Counted from the first letter of the stretch, positions 24,966 to 38,825 are shown. The stretch is 64,000 bases of DNA from Gemmiger formicilis (GCF_024462815.1 NZ_JANGCG010000001.1:124001-188000), one strand, 5' to 3'. The notes: a model not told the origin generated them from the sequence alone. Translations and numbers: made by a program.

Positions 24966-27001
24966 ATGGACGAGGTTTTTCATTTAAAGGCACCCTTCCA
25001 GCCCACCGGCGACCAGCCGCAGGCGATAGAAGCCCTTGTGCAGGGCATCAACGAAGGGAACGAGGCACAGACGCTGTTGGGCGTCACCGGCTCCGGCAAG
25101 ACCTTCACAATGGCGAATATTATTGCCCGCTGCAACCGCCCCACGCTGATTCTGGAGCCGAACAAGACGCTGGCCAGCCAGATTTGCACCGAGATGCGCG
25201 GCTTTTTCCCGGAGGATGCCGTCGAATATTTTGTCTCCTACTATGACTACTACCAGCCGGAAGCCTACATTCCGTCTACGGATACCTATATCGAGAAGGA
25301 CAGCGCTATCAACGATGAAATTGACCGCCTGCGCCATTCGGCCACGGCGGCGCTGTCGGAACGGCGCAACGTGATTATTGTGGCATCGGTGTCCTGCATT
25401 TACTCCTTGGGCGATCCTATCGACTACCGCAGTATGGTCATCAGCCTGCGCCCCGGCATGCAGATGGAGCGTGACGAGCTGTGCAGCCGCCTTGTCAAGC
25501 TGCAATATGAGCGCAACGATATGAACTTTATCCGCAACAAATTCCGCGTAAAAGGGGACACGGTGGATATTCATCTTGCCTATAACGATGAATTTGCCAT
25601 CCGCGTGGAGTTTTTCGGGGATGAGATTGACCGCATCATTGAGTTTGACCCGCTGACGGGCGAGCACAAGAATGTGGTGCGCCATGTGGCCATCTTCCCG
25701 GCCAGCCACTACATTGTCGGGCCCGAGAAAATGCAGGAGGGCCTGAAAAAAATCCAGCTGGAAATGGAGGAACAGGTCAAGAAGTTTACGGCGGAAGGCA
25801 AGCTCCTTGAAGCACAGCGCATCCAACAGCGCACTAATTATGATATGGAAATGCTGCAGGAGGTAGGGATGTGCAAGGGCATAGAGAACTACTCTGCCGT
25901 ACTTTCCGGCCGCGCACCGGGGTCAACGCCCACAACGCTGCTGGACTACTTCCCGGACGATTTCCTTTTGATGGTGGACGAGAGCCACGTTATGCTGCCG
26001 CAGGTGCGGGGAATGTTCGGCGGTGACTACAGCCGCAAAAAGACGCTGGTGGAGTACGGCTTTCGCCTGCCCTCAGCCTTTGACAACCGCCCGCTGAAAT
26101 TTGAGGAATTTGAAGCCAAAATACACCAGAAAATATTCGTTTCTGCCACCCCGGGTGAATATGAGCGCCAGCACTCCAGCCGTGTAGCGGAGCAGGTTAT
26201 CCGCCCCACCGGCCTTCTGGACCCGCTTATTATGGTGCGCCCGGTGGAGGGCCAGATTGAGGATTTACTGGGTGAAATACGCACCCGCATTGACCGCGGC
26301 GAGCGTGCGCTGGTCACCACCCTGACCGTCAAAATGGCCGAGGATCTGACCGACTATCTGGAAGAACACGGCGTCAAAACCAAGTATATGCACCACGAGG
26401 TGGACACCTTTGAGCGCATGGAGATTATCAAGGATTTGCGCGTAGGTGCCATTGATGTGATTGTGGGCATTAACCTTCTGCGCGAAGGTCTGGACCTGCC
26501 GGAGGTATCGCTCATCGCCATTCTGGACGCCGACAAGGAGGGCTTCCTGCGCAGTGAGACCAGCTTGATTCAGACCATCGGCCGCGCCGCCCGCAATGCC
26601 AACGGCGTGGTGCTGATGTACGCCGATGAGGTCACCCCCAGCATGGAGCGCGCCATTATGGAGACCGAGCGCCGCCGTGCAATTCAGGATGCCTACAATA
26701 AAGAACACGGCATAACCCCCAGAACCATCGTGAAAGCCATCGGTGATGGGCTGGAAATCAGCATGAGCGAGGAAAACAAGCGGATGCGCCAGCACCGCAT
26801 GAGCCGCGCCGAGCGCCAGCAGACCATCGAACGGCTGACAAAGGAAATGAAGGAGGCTGCACGGCTGCTGCAATTTGAGCTGGCCGCGCAGCTGCGTGAC
26901 GAGATTGCACGTCTGGAACGCGGCGAGGACCCCACCGCCGTGGACACCAGCGAGCGCAGAGCTGCCGCCAAAACACGCAAGGGCAGGAGGAAATATAAAA
27001 A

Positions 27002-27005
<4 letters not shown>
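24966..27005 (+). CDS. uvrB: Excinuclease ABC subunit B
   Basis: 679 residues. Walker [11 protein letters not shown] (about 39-48), the DNA-gripping beta-hairpin region [12 protein letters not shown] (about 92-103), helicase motifs DESHVMLPQ and IGRAARN, and a C-terminal UVR domain (about 620-655) that contacts UvrC. It verifies lesions in nucleotide excision repair. GAAAGGAG precedes the ATG. An SOS-like operator lies at the promoter. The TGA overlaps the TTG start of uvrA, so the two are coupled; uvrC is not in the window. Confidence 0.98.
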
Positions 27006-29908
<2,903 letters not shown>

Positions 29909-29923
29909 CACAGACAGCCTTCC

Positions 29924-29945
29924 TGCGGGAGGGCTGTTTTTGTTG
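29924..29945 (+). terminator. Terminator of uvrBA
   Basis: ACAGCCTTCC...GGAGGGCTGT hairpin followed by TTTTTG. Confidence 0.75.
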
Positions 29946-29986
29946 TATGAACGTCCTTCCGCAATTTTTGAGCCAAACATTGGGAT

Positions 29987-30015
29987 TTGCATCATCGGCC
30001 GCTTTGTGGTATAAT
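29987..30015 (+). promoter_or_regulatory. Promoter of the second RluA-family gene
   Basis: TTGCAT, 17-bp spacer, TATAAT (30010-30015). Transcription should start near 30022, which makes an ATG at 30024 unlikely as the translation start. Confidence 0.65.
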
Positions 30016-30047
30016 ACGTACATATGGGCTTTAAGGAGGGCGGCACT

Positions 30048-30974
30048 GTGACCGTTTTGCGATATACCGTGCCGCCGGAAAAGGATGGCTGCAGGCTGGG
30101 GCTTTTCCTGCGCACGCAGGGCGTCACAGCGGGGCTTATCAAGTCCGTCAAATACGATGGCGACGGCTTTTTTGCCGACGGCAGGCCTGTGCGCACCAAT
30201 GAGCCGGTTCACACCGGTCAGTGCATCCACTTTGCACTGCCGCCGGAGCAGGAAACCTCCGTCACGCCACAGCCGGTTCCGTTTTCCGTTGCCTATGAGG
30301 ATGAATTTACCGCCGTGCTGGATAAGCCCGCGGGCATTGCCGTGCACCCCACGCTGAACTATCCGGATGGAACACTGGCCAACGGCTGGCTGCACTATCT
30401 GCAAGCGCAGGGCAGAACCGGCGTTTTTCGTCCTATCAATCGCATTGATAAAAACACAAGCGGTCTGGTGCTCTGCGCGCAGAACGCCTTTGCCGCGCCG
30501 CTGCTGGCTGCCAGCGCCCATAAATGCTACCTTGCCATTGTGCAGGGCACGCTGCCCTTGGGGCCCGGCCGGGTGGAAGCGCCCATTGCCCGCCGCGGGG
30601 ATTCCATTATTGGCCGCTGCGTGCGGGAGGACGGCAAGTACAGCCTGACGGAATATACCGTGCTGGCTGTCGGCCACAGCCACAGTCTGGCTGCCTGCTA
30701 CCCGCGCACCGGGCGCACCCACCAGATACGTGTCCATATGGCCTACATTGGCCACCCATTGGCGGGGGATACGCTCTACGGCGGGTCGGATGCAGTCATC
30801 CACCGCCACGCGCTGCACTGCGGCATCCTGTGCTTCAGCCATCCGCTGACAGGGCAAGCCCTCCGCGTGGAGAGCCCTCTGCCCGCCGATATGGCCGCAT
30901 TGGCGCAGGCAGAGCAGCTTTTGGACGGCTGGCAACTGTCCGCGCTGCCCTGCGGCGCGCCCGATGAAACCTGA
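30048..30974 (+). CDS. RluA-family pseudouridine synthase (second copy)
   Basis: 308 residues from GTG 30048. I prefer this to the in-frame ATG at 30024 because AAGGAGGG (30033-30040) lies 7 bases before the GTG and the promoter ends almost at the ATG. The catalytic block NRIDKNTSGLVLCAQ carries the nucleophilic Asp; CYPRTGRTHQIRVHMAYIGHPLAGD is the conserved C-terminal motif. The N-terminus has an S4-like segment. The target uridine is unknown. The M23 peptidase gene begins 2 bases after the stop. Confidence 0.9.
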   Translation: MTVLRYTVPPEKDGCRLGLFLRTQGVTAGLIKSVKYDGDGFFADGRPVRTNEPVHTGQCIHFALPPEQETSVTPQPVPFSVAYEDEFTAVLDKPAGIAVHPTLNYPDGTLANGWLHYLQAQGRTGVFRPINRIDKNTSGLVLCAQNAFAAPLLAASAHKCYLAIVQGTLPLGPGRVEAPIARRGDSIIGRCVREDGKYSLTEYTVLAVGHSHSLAACYPRTGRTHQIRVHMAYIGHPLAGDTLYGGSDAVIHRHALHCGILCFSHPLTGQALRVESPLPADMAALAQAEQLLDGWQLSALPCGAPDET

Positions 30975-30976
30975 CT

Positions 30977-32845
30977 ATGCTTACCACGGAAAGGAGCTTC
31001 CGTATTTTGAACCCTACCCAGATTGACCCGACGCCCAAGACCGAGAGCAGGCCCGAAGCGCCGGAAATGACAGGAGAAACGCGCTTTGCGCATACCTCTC
31101 AAGAAAAGAAACGCAATGAAAACCGCCGCAAGGCTGCAAATTATATGAAAGACCTGAACCGCCGCAACGCCGTTGGCGATATGCTGTATATGGTCGGTTT
31201 CTGGGTCGAGTATGTCTTTGTCTGCATCGGCCGTAAGCTGAGCGCTGTCGGGCGCGGCATCAGCGACACCGTAGTGAATCTGCTGCTCATCGTGCTGCGC
31301 CCGATTTTGCTGGGCATCATCACGCTGATTGAGGATTTGACCGGGCCGTTTGTGCGTATGATTTCCGGCATCCGGCATATTCACGCCCTGCCGGAAACAC
31401 TGGAGCACCCCGAGGCCGGTGAAATCCGTGCGGCCAAGGCCAAATATCTGGCAAGCGGCATCAAAAAATACGGTATTGTTCTCTGGAACGCCATCACCTA
31501 CATACTTCCGGCGGTTGCCGCAGCGGCCCTTGTGGTCATGGTGCGCAGCGCCCTCGGCCTGCATTTTGTGCTGAATGTCCAGGTGAACGGTACAAACGTC
31601 GGTTACGTGGAGAGCGAGCAGGTGTTTGAAAACGCCCGCGAGGATGTGCAGTCCCGTATCAACACGGCTAAGCGTATGCTGCAGGCGTCCGGCACGGCTG
31701 TGCCCGATACCCAGTGGGACGTCTACCCGACCTATTCGCTCTCTATAGGCAACCAGACCATGACCGAGAGCGAGATTGCCAACGCCATCCTGCGCACCGC
31801 CAGTGATGAGATTATCAACGGTACCGCTGTCTATGTCGATGACCAGCTGCTCTACGTCACGACTGAGGGCGACCATCTGCGCCGATATCTGGAAAACATC
31901 AAGGCACCCTTTGAGGATGCCATGGACAGCAACGTGTATACGGCCTTTGCCCACGATATCCGCCTTGTGGACGGCGTCTATCTGCAGGAATCCGTCAGTT
32001 CCTATGCGGACGTGATTCAGGCCTTGAACGAGGGCGGCGGCATCCACAGCTACACCGCTGTCGAGGGCGATACCGTGCAGAGCGTTGTGGACACCACCGG
32101 CGTGAGCTTTGACTCTCTGGCCCAGATGAACCCCGACCTGCTGACGCTGGATCAGGAAATCCCGGAGGGCACAGTGGTGCTGACCGGTGCATCCACGGCT
32201 GAGCTTATCAAGGTCAAGGTTGTCCGCCGCGACACCGAGACGGTCGCTATTCCGTATGATACCCAGAACTCTGAATCCGACCAGTATGACTTCGGCAAGG
32301 TAGTGACCCTGCAGGATGGTGTAGAGGGCTCGGAGGAGATCACCTACGAGACCACGGTGATTGACGGCACCGTTACCGACCGTCAGGCGGTGGCCTATAA
32401 CGTGCTGCAGGCCCCCACACCGAAGATTACCGTCACCGGCACCAAGCTGAAGAACGGCATGGTGGCCAAGGTCGGCTCCGGCTCCTTTGTCTGGCCGGTG
32501 CCCGGCTACAAGTACGTCAGCCGCTGGATGGGCAACGGCCACCGCGGTGCGGATATCTGCGCCGCCTACGGCACCCCGATTATCGCTTCTGACTCCGGCA
32601 CGATTATTGCTGCAGGCTGGCACTATTCCTACGGCAACTATGTCGAAATCGACCACGGCAACGGTTACAGGACACTGTATGGTCATATGTCCAGCATTGC
32701 CGTCACGCAGGGGCAGGCTGTGTCGCAGGGGCAGACCATCGGCTATGTCGGCTCCACTGGCAACTCCACCGGTAACCATTGCCACTTCGAGATGTCCTAC
32801 AATGGCACACTGTTCAGTGCCTACACGCTGTTTGCCGGTATGTGA
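30977..32845 (+). CDS. Membrane-anchored LysM-G5-LytM (M23) cell-wall peptidase
   Basis: 622 residues. A charged N-terminus precedes hydrophobic stretches at about 65-120 and a clear membrane helix at about 172-192 (the segment AVAAAALVVMV). Outside lie a LysM domain (about 355-400, YTAVEGDTVQSVVDTTGVSF), a G5-type domain (about 410-490) and a C-terminal LytM domain with zinc ligands in GHRGADICAAYG and HCHFEM. It probably cuts or regulates cutting of peptide crosslinks. An alternative TTG start at 31007 has AAAGGAG upstream, so the first ten residues are uncertain. It nearly abuts the pseudouridine synthase gene. Confidence 0.9.
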   Translation: MLTTERSFRILNPTQIDPTPKTESRPEAPEMTGETRFAHTSQEKKRNENRRKAANYMKDLNRRNAVGDMLYMVGFWVEYVFVCIGRKLSAVGRGISDTVVNLLLIVLRPILLGIITLIEDLTGPFVRMISGIRHIHALPETLEHPEAGEIRAAKAKYLASGIKKYGIVLWNAITYILPAVAAAALVVMVRSALGLHFVLNVQVNGTNVGYVESEQVFENAREDVQSRINTAKRMLQASGTAVPDTQWDVYPTYSLSIGNQTMTESEIANAILRTASDEIINGTAVYVDDQLLYVTTEGDHLRRYLENIKAPFEDAMDSNVYTAFAHDIRLVDGVYLQESVSSYADVIQALNEGGGIHSYTAVEGDTVQSVVDTTGVSFDSLAQMNPDLLTLDQEIPEGTVVLTGASTAELIKVKVVRRDTETVAIPYDTQNSESDQYDFGKVVTLQDGVEGSEEITYETTVIDGTVTDRQAVAYNVLQAPTPKITVTGTKLKNGMVAKVGSGSFVWPVPGYKYVSRWMGNGHRGADICAAYGTPIIASDSGTIIAAGWHYSYGNYVEIDHGNGYRTLYGHMSSIAVTQGQAVSQGQTIGYVGSTGNSTGNHCHFEMSYNGTLFSAYTLFAGM

Positions 32846-32923
32846 TATGTTTTGAAATCACAGCACAGTGTCAACACATCTTGTGCGATTTCACAAATAT
32901 TTTGCAGTTCTATCAAACAGGAC

Positions 32924-32952
32924 TTTTCAATCAACGCAAAATGTTGTATAAT
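32924..32952 (+). promoter_or_regulatory. Probable murA promoter
   Basis: TTTTCA (weak -35), 17-bp spacer, TATAAT (32947-32952), about 70 bases before the TTG start. Confidence 0.5.
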
Positions 32953-33029
32953 CAGATAAAGTGTGTACTATAGGTCTGCCTGCCGCTAAGAAAGCTTCGG
33001 GCGGGCCGCTGCACAAAGGAGAGTTACAC

Positions 33030-34313
33030 TTGGAAAAATACGTTATTCGCGGGGGAAAGCCGCTTGTTGGCGATGTCAACATTGGCGGCGCAAAGAACGC
33101 CGCGGTTGCTATTCTGCCTGCCACAATTCTGGCGGGTGGGAAATGTCTGATTGAAAATCTGCCCTGTATCAGTGACGTTATGGCGTCCCTGCAGATTTTG
33201 AGCGAGCTGGGTGCGAATATCCGCATGGTCAGCCGCAGTACCTATGAAATTGATACAACCCATATCGACAGCACCGAGGTCTCCAACGAGCTGTCCCGCC
33301 AGATGCGCGCCAGCTACTACTTTCTGGGCGCACTGCTGGGGCGTTTCGGCTCCGGTCAGGTGGCCATGCCGGGCGGCTGCAATCTGGGCCCGCGCCCCAT
33401 TGACCAGCATCTGAAGGCTTTTACCGCCCTCGGTGCGCAGGATTCGGTGGAGTACGGCCAGATTCATGTCCGTGCGGAGCACCTTTCGGGCGGCCATGTC
33501 TTTTTTGACACGGTTTCTGTCGGTGCAACGATGAACGCTATGTTGGCCGCCGTGCTGGCCGAGGGTACCACCGTGCTGGAAAACGTTGCGCGTGAGCCGC
33601 ACATTGTGGACCTTGCCAACTTTCTGAATATGATGGGTGCAGACGTTCACGGCGCAGGCACTGATGTCATCAAGATTCACGGCGTGAAGTCTCTGCACGG
33701 CTGCAACTATTCCATCATCCCCGACCAGATTGAGGCGGGCAGCTATATGGTGGCCGCCGCCATCACAAAAGGGGACATCACGCTGCACAACGTGATTCCG
33801 AAGCATATGGAGCCCATCACGGCAAAGCTGCGTGCAGCCGGCTGTACGGTTGAGGAATTTGACGATGCCCTGCGCATCAGCCGCACAGGGGAGCTGCGCC
33901 CGCTGAAGCTCAAGACCATGCCGCATCCCGGTTTCCCCACGGATATGCAGCCGCTTATGACGGCACTGCTGACGCTGGCCAACGGTACCTCCATTGTGAC
34001 CGAGGGCATCTGGGAAAACCGCTTCCGCTATGTGGATGAGCTTATCCGCATGGGGGCCAACATTCAGGTGGATGGTCAGGTTGCAGTAATCGAGGGCGTC
34101 AGTGCGTTGCACCCTGCGCCGCTGCGGGCAACGGATTTGCGCGCAGGCGCGGCGATGGTTATGGCGGCGCTGGCCGCTGACGGCACCAGCGAGGTGGATG
34201 AGACCATCCATATTGAGCGCGGCTATGAGAACATTGTAGAGAAGCTGCAACTGCTGGGTGCGGATATCCGCCGCGTGGAAATTCCGGCTAACGCTGTAAG
34301 CCGGGCTATGTAA
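33030..34313 (+). CDS. murA: UDP-N-acetylglucosamine 1-carboxyvinyltransferase
   Basis: 427 residues from TTG 33030, with AAAGGAG (33015-33021) 8 bases upstream. MurA adds enolpyruvate to UDP-GlcNAc, the first committed step of peptidoglycan synthesis. The N-terminal GGAKNAAVAILPA and the active-site loop FGSGQVAMPGGCNLGPRP are intact; the Cys in PGGC is the residue alkylated by fosfomycin, so sensitivity is expected. A terminator hairpin directly follows the stop. Confidence 0.96.
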   Translation: MEKYVIRGGKPLVGDVNIGGAKNAAVAILPATILAGGKCLIENLPCISDVMASLQILSELGANIRMVSRSTYEIDTTHIDSTEVSNELSRQMRASYYFLGALLGRFGSGQVAMPGGCNLGPRPIDQHLKAFTALGAQDSVEYGQIHVRAEHLSGGHVFFDTVSVGATMNAMLAAVLAEGTTVLENVAREPHIVDLANFLNMMGADVHGAGTDVIKIHGVKSLHGCNYSIIPDQIEAGSYMVAAAITKGDITLHNVIPKHMEPITAKLRAAGCTVEEFDDALRISRTGELRPLKLKTMPHPGFPTDMQPLMTALLTLANGTSIVTEGIWENRFRYVDELIRMGANIQVDGQVAVIEGVSALHPAPLRATDLRAGAAMVMAALAADGTSEVDETIHIERGYENIVEKLQLLGADIRRVEIPANAVSRAM

Positions 34314-34323
34314 AAATACTTCT

Positions 34324-34350
34324 GGGCCGCCAGCCAGCGGCCCAATTTTT
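34324..34350 (+). terminator. Terminator or attenuator between murA and the walJ-like gene
   Basis: Perfect stem GGGCCGC/GCGGCCC with loop CAGCCA, then AATTTTT. No promoter is visible between it and the next gene, so read-through may set downstream expression. Confidence 0.75.
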
Positions 34351-34373
34351 CTGGAAAGCGTTAGGAACAACAA

Positions 34374-35162
34374 ATGGCATATTTTACCACCCTGTATTCC
34401 GGTTCCTCGGGCAACTGTGCGCTCGTTCGCAGCGGACAGCAGTATCTGCTGATTGATATGGGCAAAAGCTGCCGCACCACGCTGACGGCGCTGAAATCTC
34501 TGGATTTGGCCGTCAGTGACTGCGCCGGTATCCTTGTAACGCATGAGCACTCCGACCATGTTTCCGGGCTGGATACCTTCCTGAAAAAGCACCCGATTCC
34601 GCTGTATGCCTGCGCGGACACGCTGGATGCACTGGATTCCCGTGGTACGATTCCGCCGGCTGTGGAGGCTACCCCGGTGGATGGCCAGACACTGGAAATC
34701 GGCGGCTTTACCGTGACGAGCTTTCCCACCAGCCACGATGTGCCCTGCTGCGGCTATCGGATTCGCACGCCGGACGGCAAGGTTATGGCATTGGCCACCG
34801 ACCTTGGGTGCCTCACGCCTGTTGTGCAGGACAGCCTGACCGACTGTGACTTAGTCGCACTGGAAGCCAACTATGACGCCTTCAGCCTGCACGGCGGGCC
34901 GTATCCCTATTATCTCAAGGTGCGCATTGCCAGTGACCGCGGCCATCTTGACAACAAGGCCTGCGCTGCGGAAATCCTGGATTTGATTCAAGATGGCTGC
35001 AAGAAATTTGCGCTCTGCCACCTCAGCCAGACCAACAACTCGCCGGAGCTGGTAAAAACAACCGTGTATAATGTGCTGCTGGCTGCGGGCATCCAGCCCG
35101 GGCGCGATGTGCTCATCCAGACGCAGGAGCGCAACACGGTCAGCCCTTACATTGAGTTTTGA
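34374..35162 (+). CDS. MBL-fold hydrolase, WalJ/YycJ type
   Basis: 262 residues. The metallo-beta-lactamase motif THEHSDHVSGLD (about 58-69) and TSHDVPCCGY follow an N-terminal SGSSGNCALV, the layout of WalJ (YycJ). That protein is linked to wall homeostasis and to 5'-3' exonuclease activity in mismatch repair in some Firmicutes. In many genomes it sits next to rlmH, as here (12-base gap), although walK/walR are not in this window. AGGA upstream of the ATG. Confidence 0.88.
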   Translation: MAYFTTLYSGSSGNCALVRSGQQYLLIDMGKSCRTTLTALKSLDLAVSDCAGILVTHEHSDHVSGLDTFLKKHPIPLYACADTLDALDSRGTIPPAVEATPVDGQTLEIGGFTVTSFPTSHDVPCCGYRIRTPDGKVMALATDLGCLTPVVQDSLTDCDLVALEANYDAFSLHGGPYPYYLKVRIASDRGHLDNKACAAEILDLIQDGCKKFALCHLSQTNNSPELVKTTVYNVLLAAGIQPGRDVLIQTQERNTVSPYIEF

Positions 35163-35174
35163 GGCGGGACAGCT

Positions 35175-35660
35175 ATGCAGAATATTGATTTGATTTGTAT
35201 TGGCAAGATGAACGCCTCGTATTTTGCGCAGGGCGTGGCCGAGTACCAGAAGCGCCTTGGCGGCTTCTGCAATTTTCGCATCATTGAGCTGCCGGAGGTG
35301 CAGATAGCCGATAAAAACGCCAGTGACAAGCAGATTGCCAAAGCCCTGCAAAAGGAAGGCGAGGCGATTCTTGCCAGTGTGCGCAAGGGTGCGTACCTTG
35401 TGGCCCTCTGTGTGGAAGGCAAGCAGATTTCCAGTGAGGAGCTGGCGGCCATGCTGGCAGACCGTGCCATAAGCGGGGCGGGGGATATAGCCTTTGTCAT
35501 CGGCTCCTCCCACGGGCTGGATGATTCCGTCAAGCGCGCCGCGCAGGCACGCATCAGCATGGGGCGCATCACATTGCCCCATCAGCTGGCCCGCCTGGTG
35601 CTGACAGAGCAGCTCTACCGCGCCTGCACCATCAACGCCGGTATGAAATATCATAAATAA
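35175..35660 (+). CDS. rlmH: 23S rRNA pseudouridine-1915 N3-methyltransferase RlmH
   Basis: 161 residues, the usual size of this SPOUT methyltransferase. The SAM-binding knot is seen in FVIGSSHGLDDSVKRAA and MGRITLPHQLARLVLTEQLYRA; the YHK terminus is typical. It methylates pseudouridine 1915 in helix 69 of assembled 70S ribosomes. GGCGGGA upstream; 12 bases after the walJ-like gene. Confidence 0.96.
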   Translation: MQNIDLICIGKMNASYFAQGVAEYQKRLGGFCNFRIIELPEVQIADKNASDKQIAKALQKEGEAILASVRKGAYLVALCVEGKQISSEELAAMLADRAISGAGDIAFVIGSSHGLDDSVKRAAQARISMGRITLPHQLARLVLTEQLYRACTINAGMKYHK

Positions 35661-35672
35661 AATGTGTAACCG

Positions 35673-35724
35673 CTGTAGGGGGCCGGGCTCTGCTTCGCCC
35701 GCGGCGGCGTGCCCGACCCCTGCA
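35673..35724. repeat. GC-rich imperfect palindrome (CTGTAGGGG-type intergenic repeat)
   Basis: GTAGGGGGCCGGGC and GCCCGACCCCTGC form an imperfect inverted repeat around a GC-rich centre. A related element starting GCTGTAGGGG lies at 55849-55880, also in an intergenic gap. Confidence 0.55.
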
Positions 35725-35741
35725 AATCGACGAGTATAAAC

Positions 35742-35784
35742 ACAACATCCCCTTGCGGAATCGCTCCGCAAGGGGATGTTGTTT
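35742..35784. terminator. Bidirectional terminator between rlmH and the hydrogenase
   Basis: Stem ACATCCCCTTGCGGA with TCCGCAAGGGGATGT, 5-base loop, flanked by T-rich tails on both strands. Confidence 0.9.
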
Positions 35785-35793
35785 ATTCAGAGA

Positions 35794-37317
35794 TTAGTAG
35801 TGCAGCAGATTAAGAGAATCCTGATAGGGGGTCTCGGTGGCAACCTTCATGGTGGCCTCGTTCTTGTACTTGTTCAGCATGGCAACGCTCTTGGCGGGGT
35901 CAGCCAGCGTACCGGCACCGGCAATGCAGCCGCCGGGGCAGGCCATGCCCTCCAGCAGGTAACCGTTGTACTTGCCGGCCTTGGCCATCATCATCATCTT
36001 CTTGCAGTCTGCCAGACCCTGTGCGCTTGCAACCTTGACCTCGCGGTCGGGGTCCATCTTCTTGATGGCGTTCACAACGGCCTGTGCAACGCCGCCGGAA
36101 GCAGCGAAACCACGGGCGTCTGCAGAAGCGCTGCTGAAGGAATCCTCCGGGTTGTCCGGCAGGGAAGCAAAGTCGACGGACTTTGCTTCAAACAGGCCCA
36201 TCAGCTCCTCGAAGGTCAGCACAAAGTCGACCTCACTGCGGACGGAACGGCGGCTGGCCTCCAGCTTCTTGGCGGCGCAGGGGCCAACGAAGCAGATGCG
36301 GGCGTTGGGCTTTTCCTTCTTGATGAGACGGGCGGTCAGAACCATCGGGGTCATGGCCATGCTGATGCACTCGGCCTGCTGGGGGAACAGCTTCTTGGCC
36401 ATAACGCTCCATGCCGGGCAGCAGGAAGTGCCCATGAACGGAATCTTGGTGGGAACTTCCTCCATGAAGTCCTTTGCCTCGTCGATGGTGCACAGGTCAG
36501 CACCGATAGCGACCTCGGCCACATCGGCAAAGCCCAGCTGGCGCATAGCTTCCTTCAGCTTGGAGGGGGTCATACCGGGGAACTGGTTGATGAAAGCGGG
36601 GGCAACGATGGCCACAACCTCATCACCACGCTTGATGGACTGAATCAGCTGGAAAATCTGGCCCTTATCAACAATGGCGCCGAAGGGGCAGTTGACAAGG
36701 CACATACCGCAGGAAACGCACTTATCGTAATCAATCTCGGCACGGCCGTGCTCATCGGAATGGATGGCACCCATGCCGCAGGCGGCCGCGCAGGGACGCT
36801 CGGTCTTGACGATGGCGCTGTAGGGGCAGCTGTTGACGCAGCGGCCGCACTTGACGCAGAGGCTCTGGTCAATGTGGCTCTTGCCGTTGCGGAAGCTGAT
36901 GGCGTGCTTCGGGCAGACCTCCTGGCAGGGATGTGCCAGACAGCCCTGGCACATGGCCGTAACCTTGATGACCTTCTCCGGGCAGGCATTGCAGGCAAAC
37001 TTGATGACGTTGATCAGCGGCGGCTCATAGTATTTATCCGCAATGACGCTGTGCTCCAGACCTTCGCTGGCGGGGACACTCTCATCCAGCGGGCGCAGGG
37101 ACATACCCATGGCCAGACGGACGCGCTCGGAGATGATGGCTCTCTCCAGGAAAATGCTGCTGCGCAGGGATTTCTCCTCGCCGGGAATAATCTTGAAGGG
37201 CAGCTCACGCATCAGCTTTTCGTAATCAGAAAGCTCGTTGACCTCATAGGCCATGCGGGCAACCTCAGTGAACACCTTACGACGGATATCCGTTACGGGT
37301 GTATAAATGCCTCTCAT
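35794..37317 (-). CDS. Monomeric [FeFe] hydrogenase (group B-like)
   Basis: 507 residues. The N-terminal third carries Fe-S cysteine clusters: CNACPEKVIKVTAMCQGC, CQEVCP, CVKCGRCVNSCP and CVSCGMCLVNCP. The H-cluster motifs follow in order: TSCCPAW (about 297), FVGPCAAKK (about 346) and EGMACPGGC (about 459). The TSCCP form of the first motif and the early ferredoxin-like region fit the poorly studied group B enzymes of anaerobic Firmicutes. It probably couples ferredoxin oxidation to H2 evolution, or senses H2. AAAAAGGAG precedes the ATG; a Rex-like operator overlaps its -10. The maturases HydEFG are not in the window. Confidence 0.93.
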   Translation of the reverse strand: MRGIYTPVTDIRRKVFTEVARMAYEVNELSDYEKLMRELPFKIIPGEEKSLRSSIFLERAIISERVRLAMGMSLRPLDESVPASEGLEHSVIADKYYEPPLINVIKFACNACPEKVIKVTAMCQGCLAHPCQEVCPKHAISFRNGKSHIDQSLCVKCGRCVNSCPYSAIVKTERPCAAACGMGAIHSDEHGRAEIDYDKCVSCGMCLVNCPFGAIVDKGQIFQLIQSIKRGDEVVAIVAPAFINQFPGMTPSKLKEAMRQLGFADVAEVAIGADLCTIDEAKDFMEEVPTKIPFMGTSCCPAWSVMAKKLFPQQAECISMAMTPMVLTARLIKKEKPNARICFVGPCAAKKLEASRRSVRSEVDFVLTFEELMGLFEAKSVDFASLPDNPEDSFSSASADARGFAASGGVAQAVVNAIKKMDPDREVKVASAQGLADCKKMMMMAKAGKYNGYLLEGMACPGGCIAGAGTLADPAKSVAMLNKYKNEATMKVATETPYQDSLNLLHY

Positions 37318-37382
37318 TGTTTTTGCTCCTTTTTAATTGCTCCGTTTGCTACAAAAGTGACTTGTCGGCGGGCATACCCGCC

Positions 37383-37400
37383 CTGTTAAAATTTTACCAA
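37383..37400. promoter_or_regulatory. Rex-like operator at the hydrogenase promoter
   Basis: CTGTTAA-AATT-TTACCAA matches the Rex consensus TTGTTAA-N4-TTAACAA at 12 of 14 defined positions and covers the -10 box. Rex releases DNA at high NADH/NAD+, which would derepress H2 production. Confidence 0.65.
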
Positions 37401-37419
37401 AAATTCATACTTATTGCAA
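37391..37419 (-). promoter_or_regulatory. Promoter of the [FeFe] hydrogenase
   Basis: Minus strand TTGCAA (37419-37414), 17-bp spacer, TAAAAT (37396-37391). A CGGGTATGCCCG-type hairpin lies in the leader at about 37367-37382. Confidence 0.7.
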
Positions 37420-37472
37420 GAGGGCAGGCAACAAAAACAGGAAAATAAGCACAATTCTTGCCCTGATTATAC

Positions 37473-37496
37473 AAAAAAGGCAGGCCGAAGCCTGCC
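37473..37496 (-). terminator. Terminator of mtaB
   Basis: GGCAGGC/GCCTGCC stem with a 4-base loop, followed on the minus strand by six T residues. Confidence 0.85.
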
Positions 37497-37513
37497 ACGA
37501 TGAATCTAGTATA

Positions 37514-38812
<1,299 letters not shown>

Positions 38813-38825
38813 GGTCTCTGATTCC

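Noticed and set aside
32841..32862. TGTGAT...ATCACA inverted repeat after the M23 peptidase gene, Crp-like or terminator
   Set aside because: No T run for a terminator, and the 10-base spacer does not match a Crp-type site well; chance is likely in this AT-rich gap.
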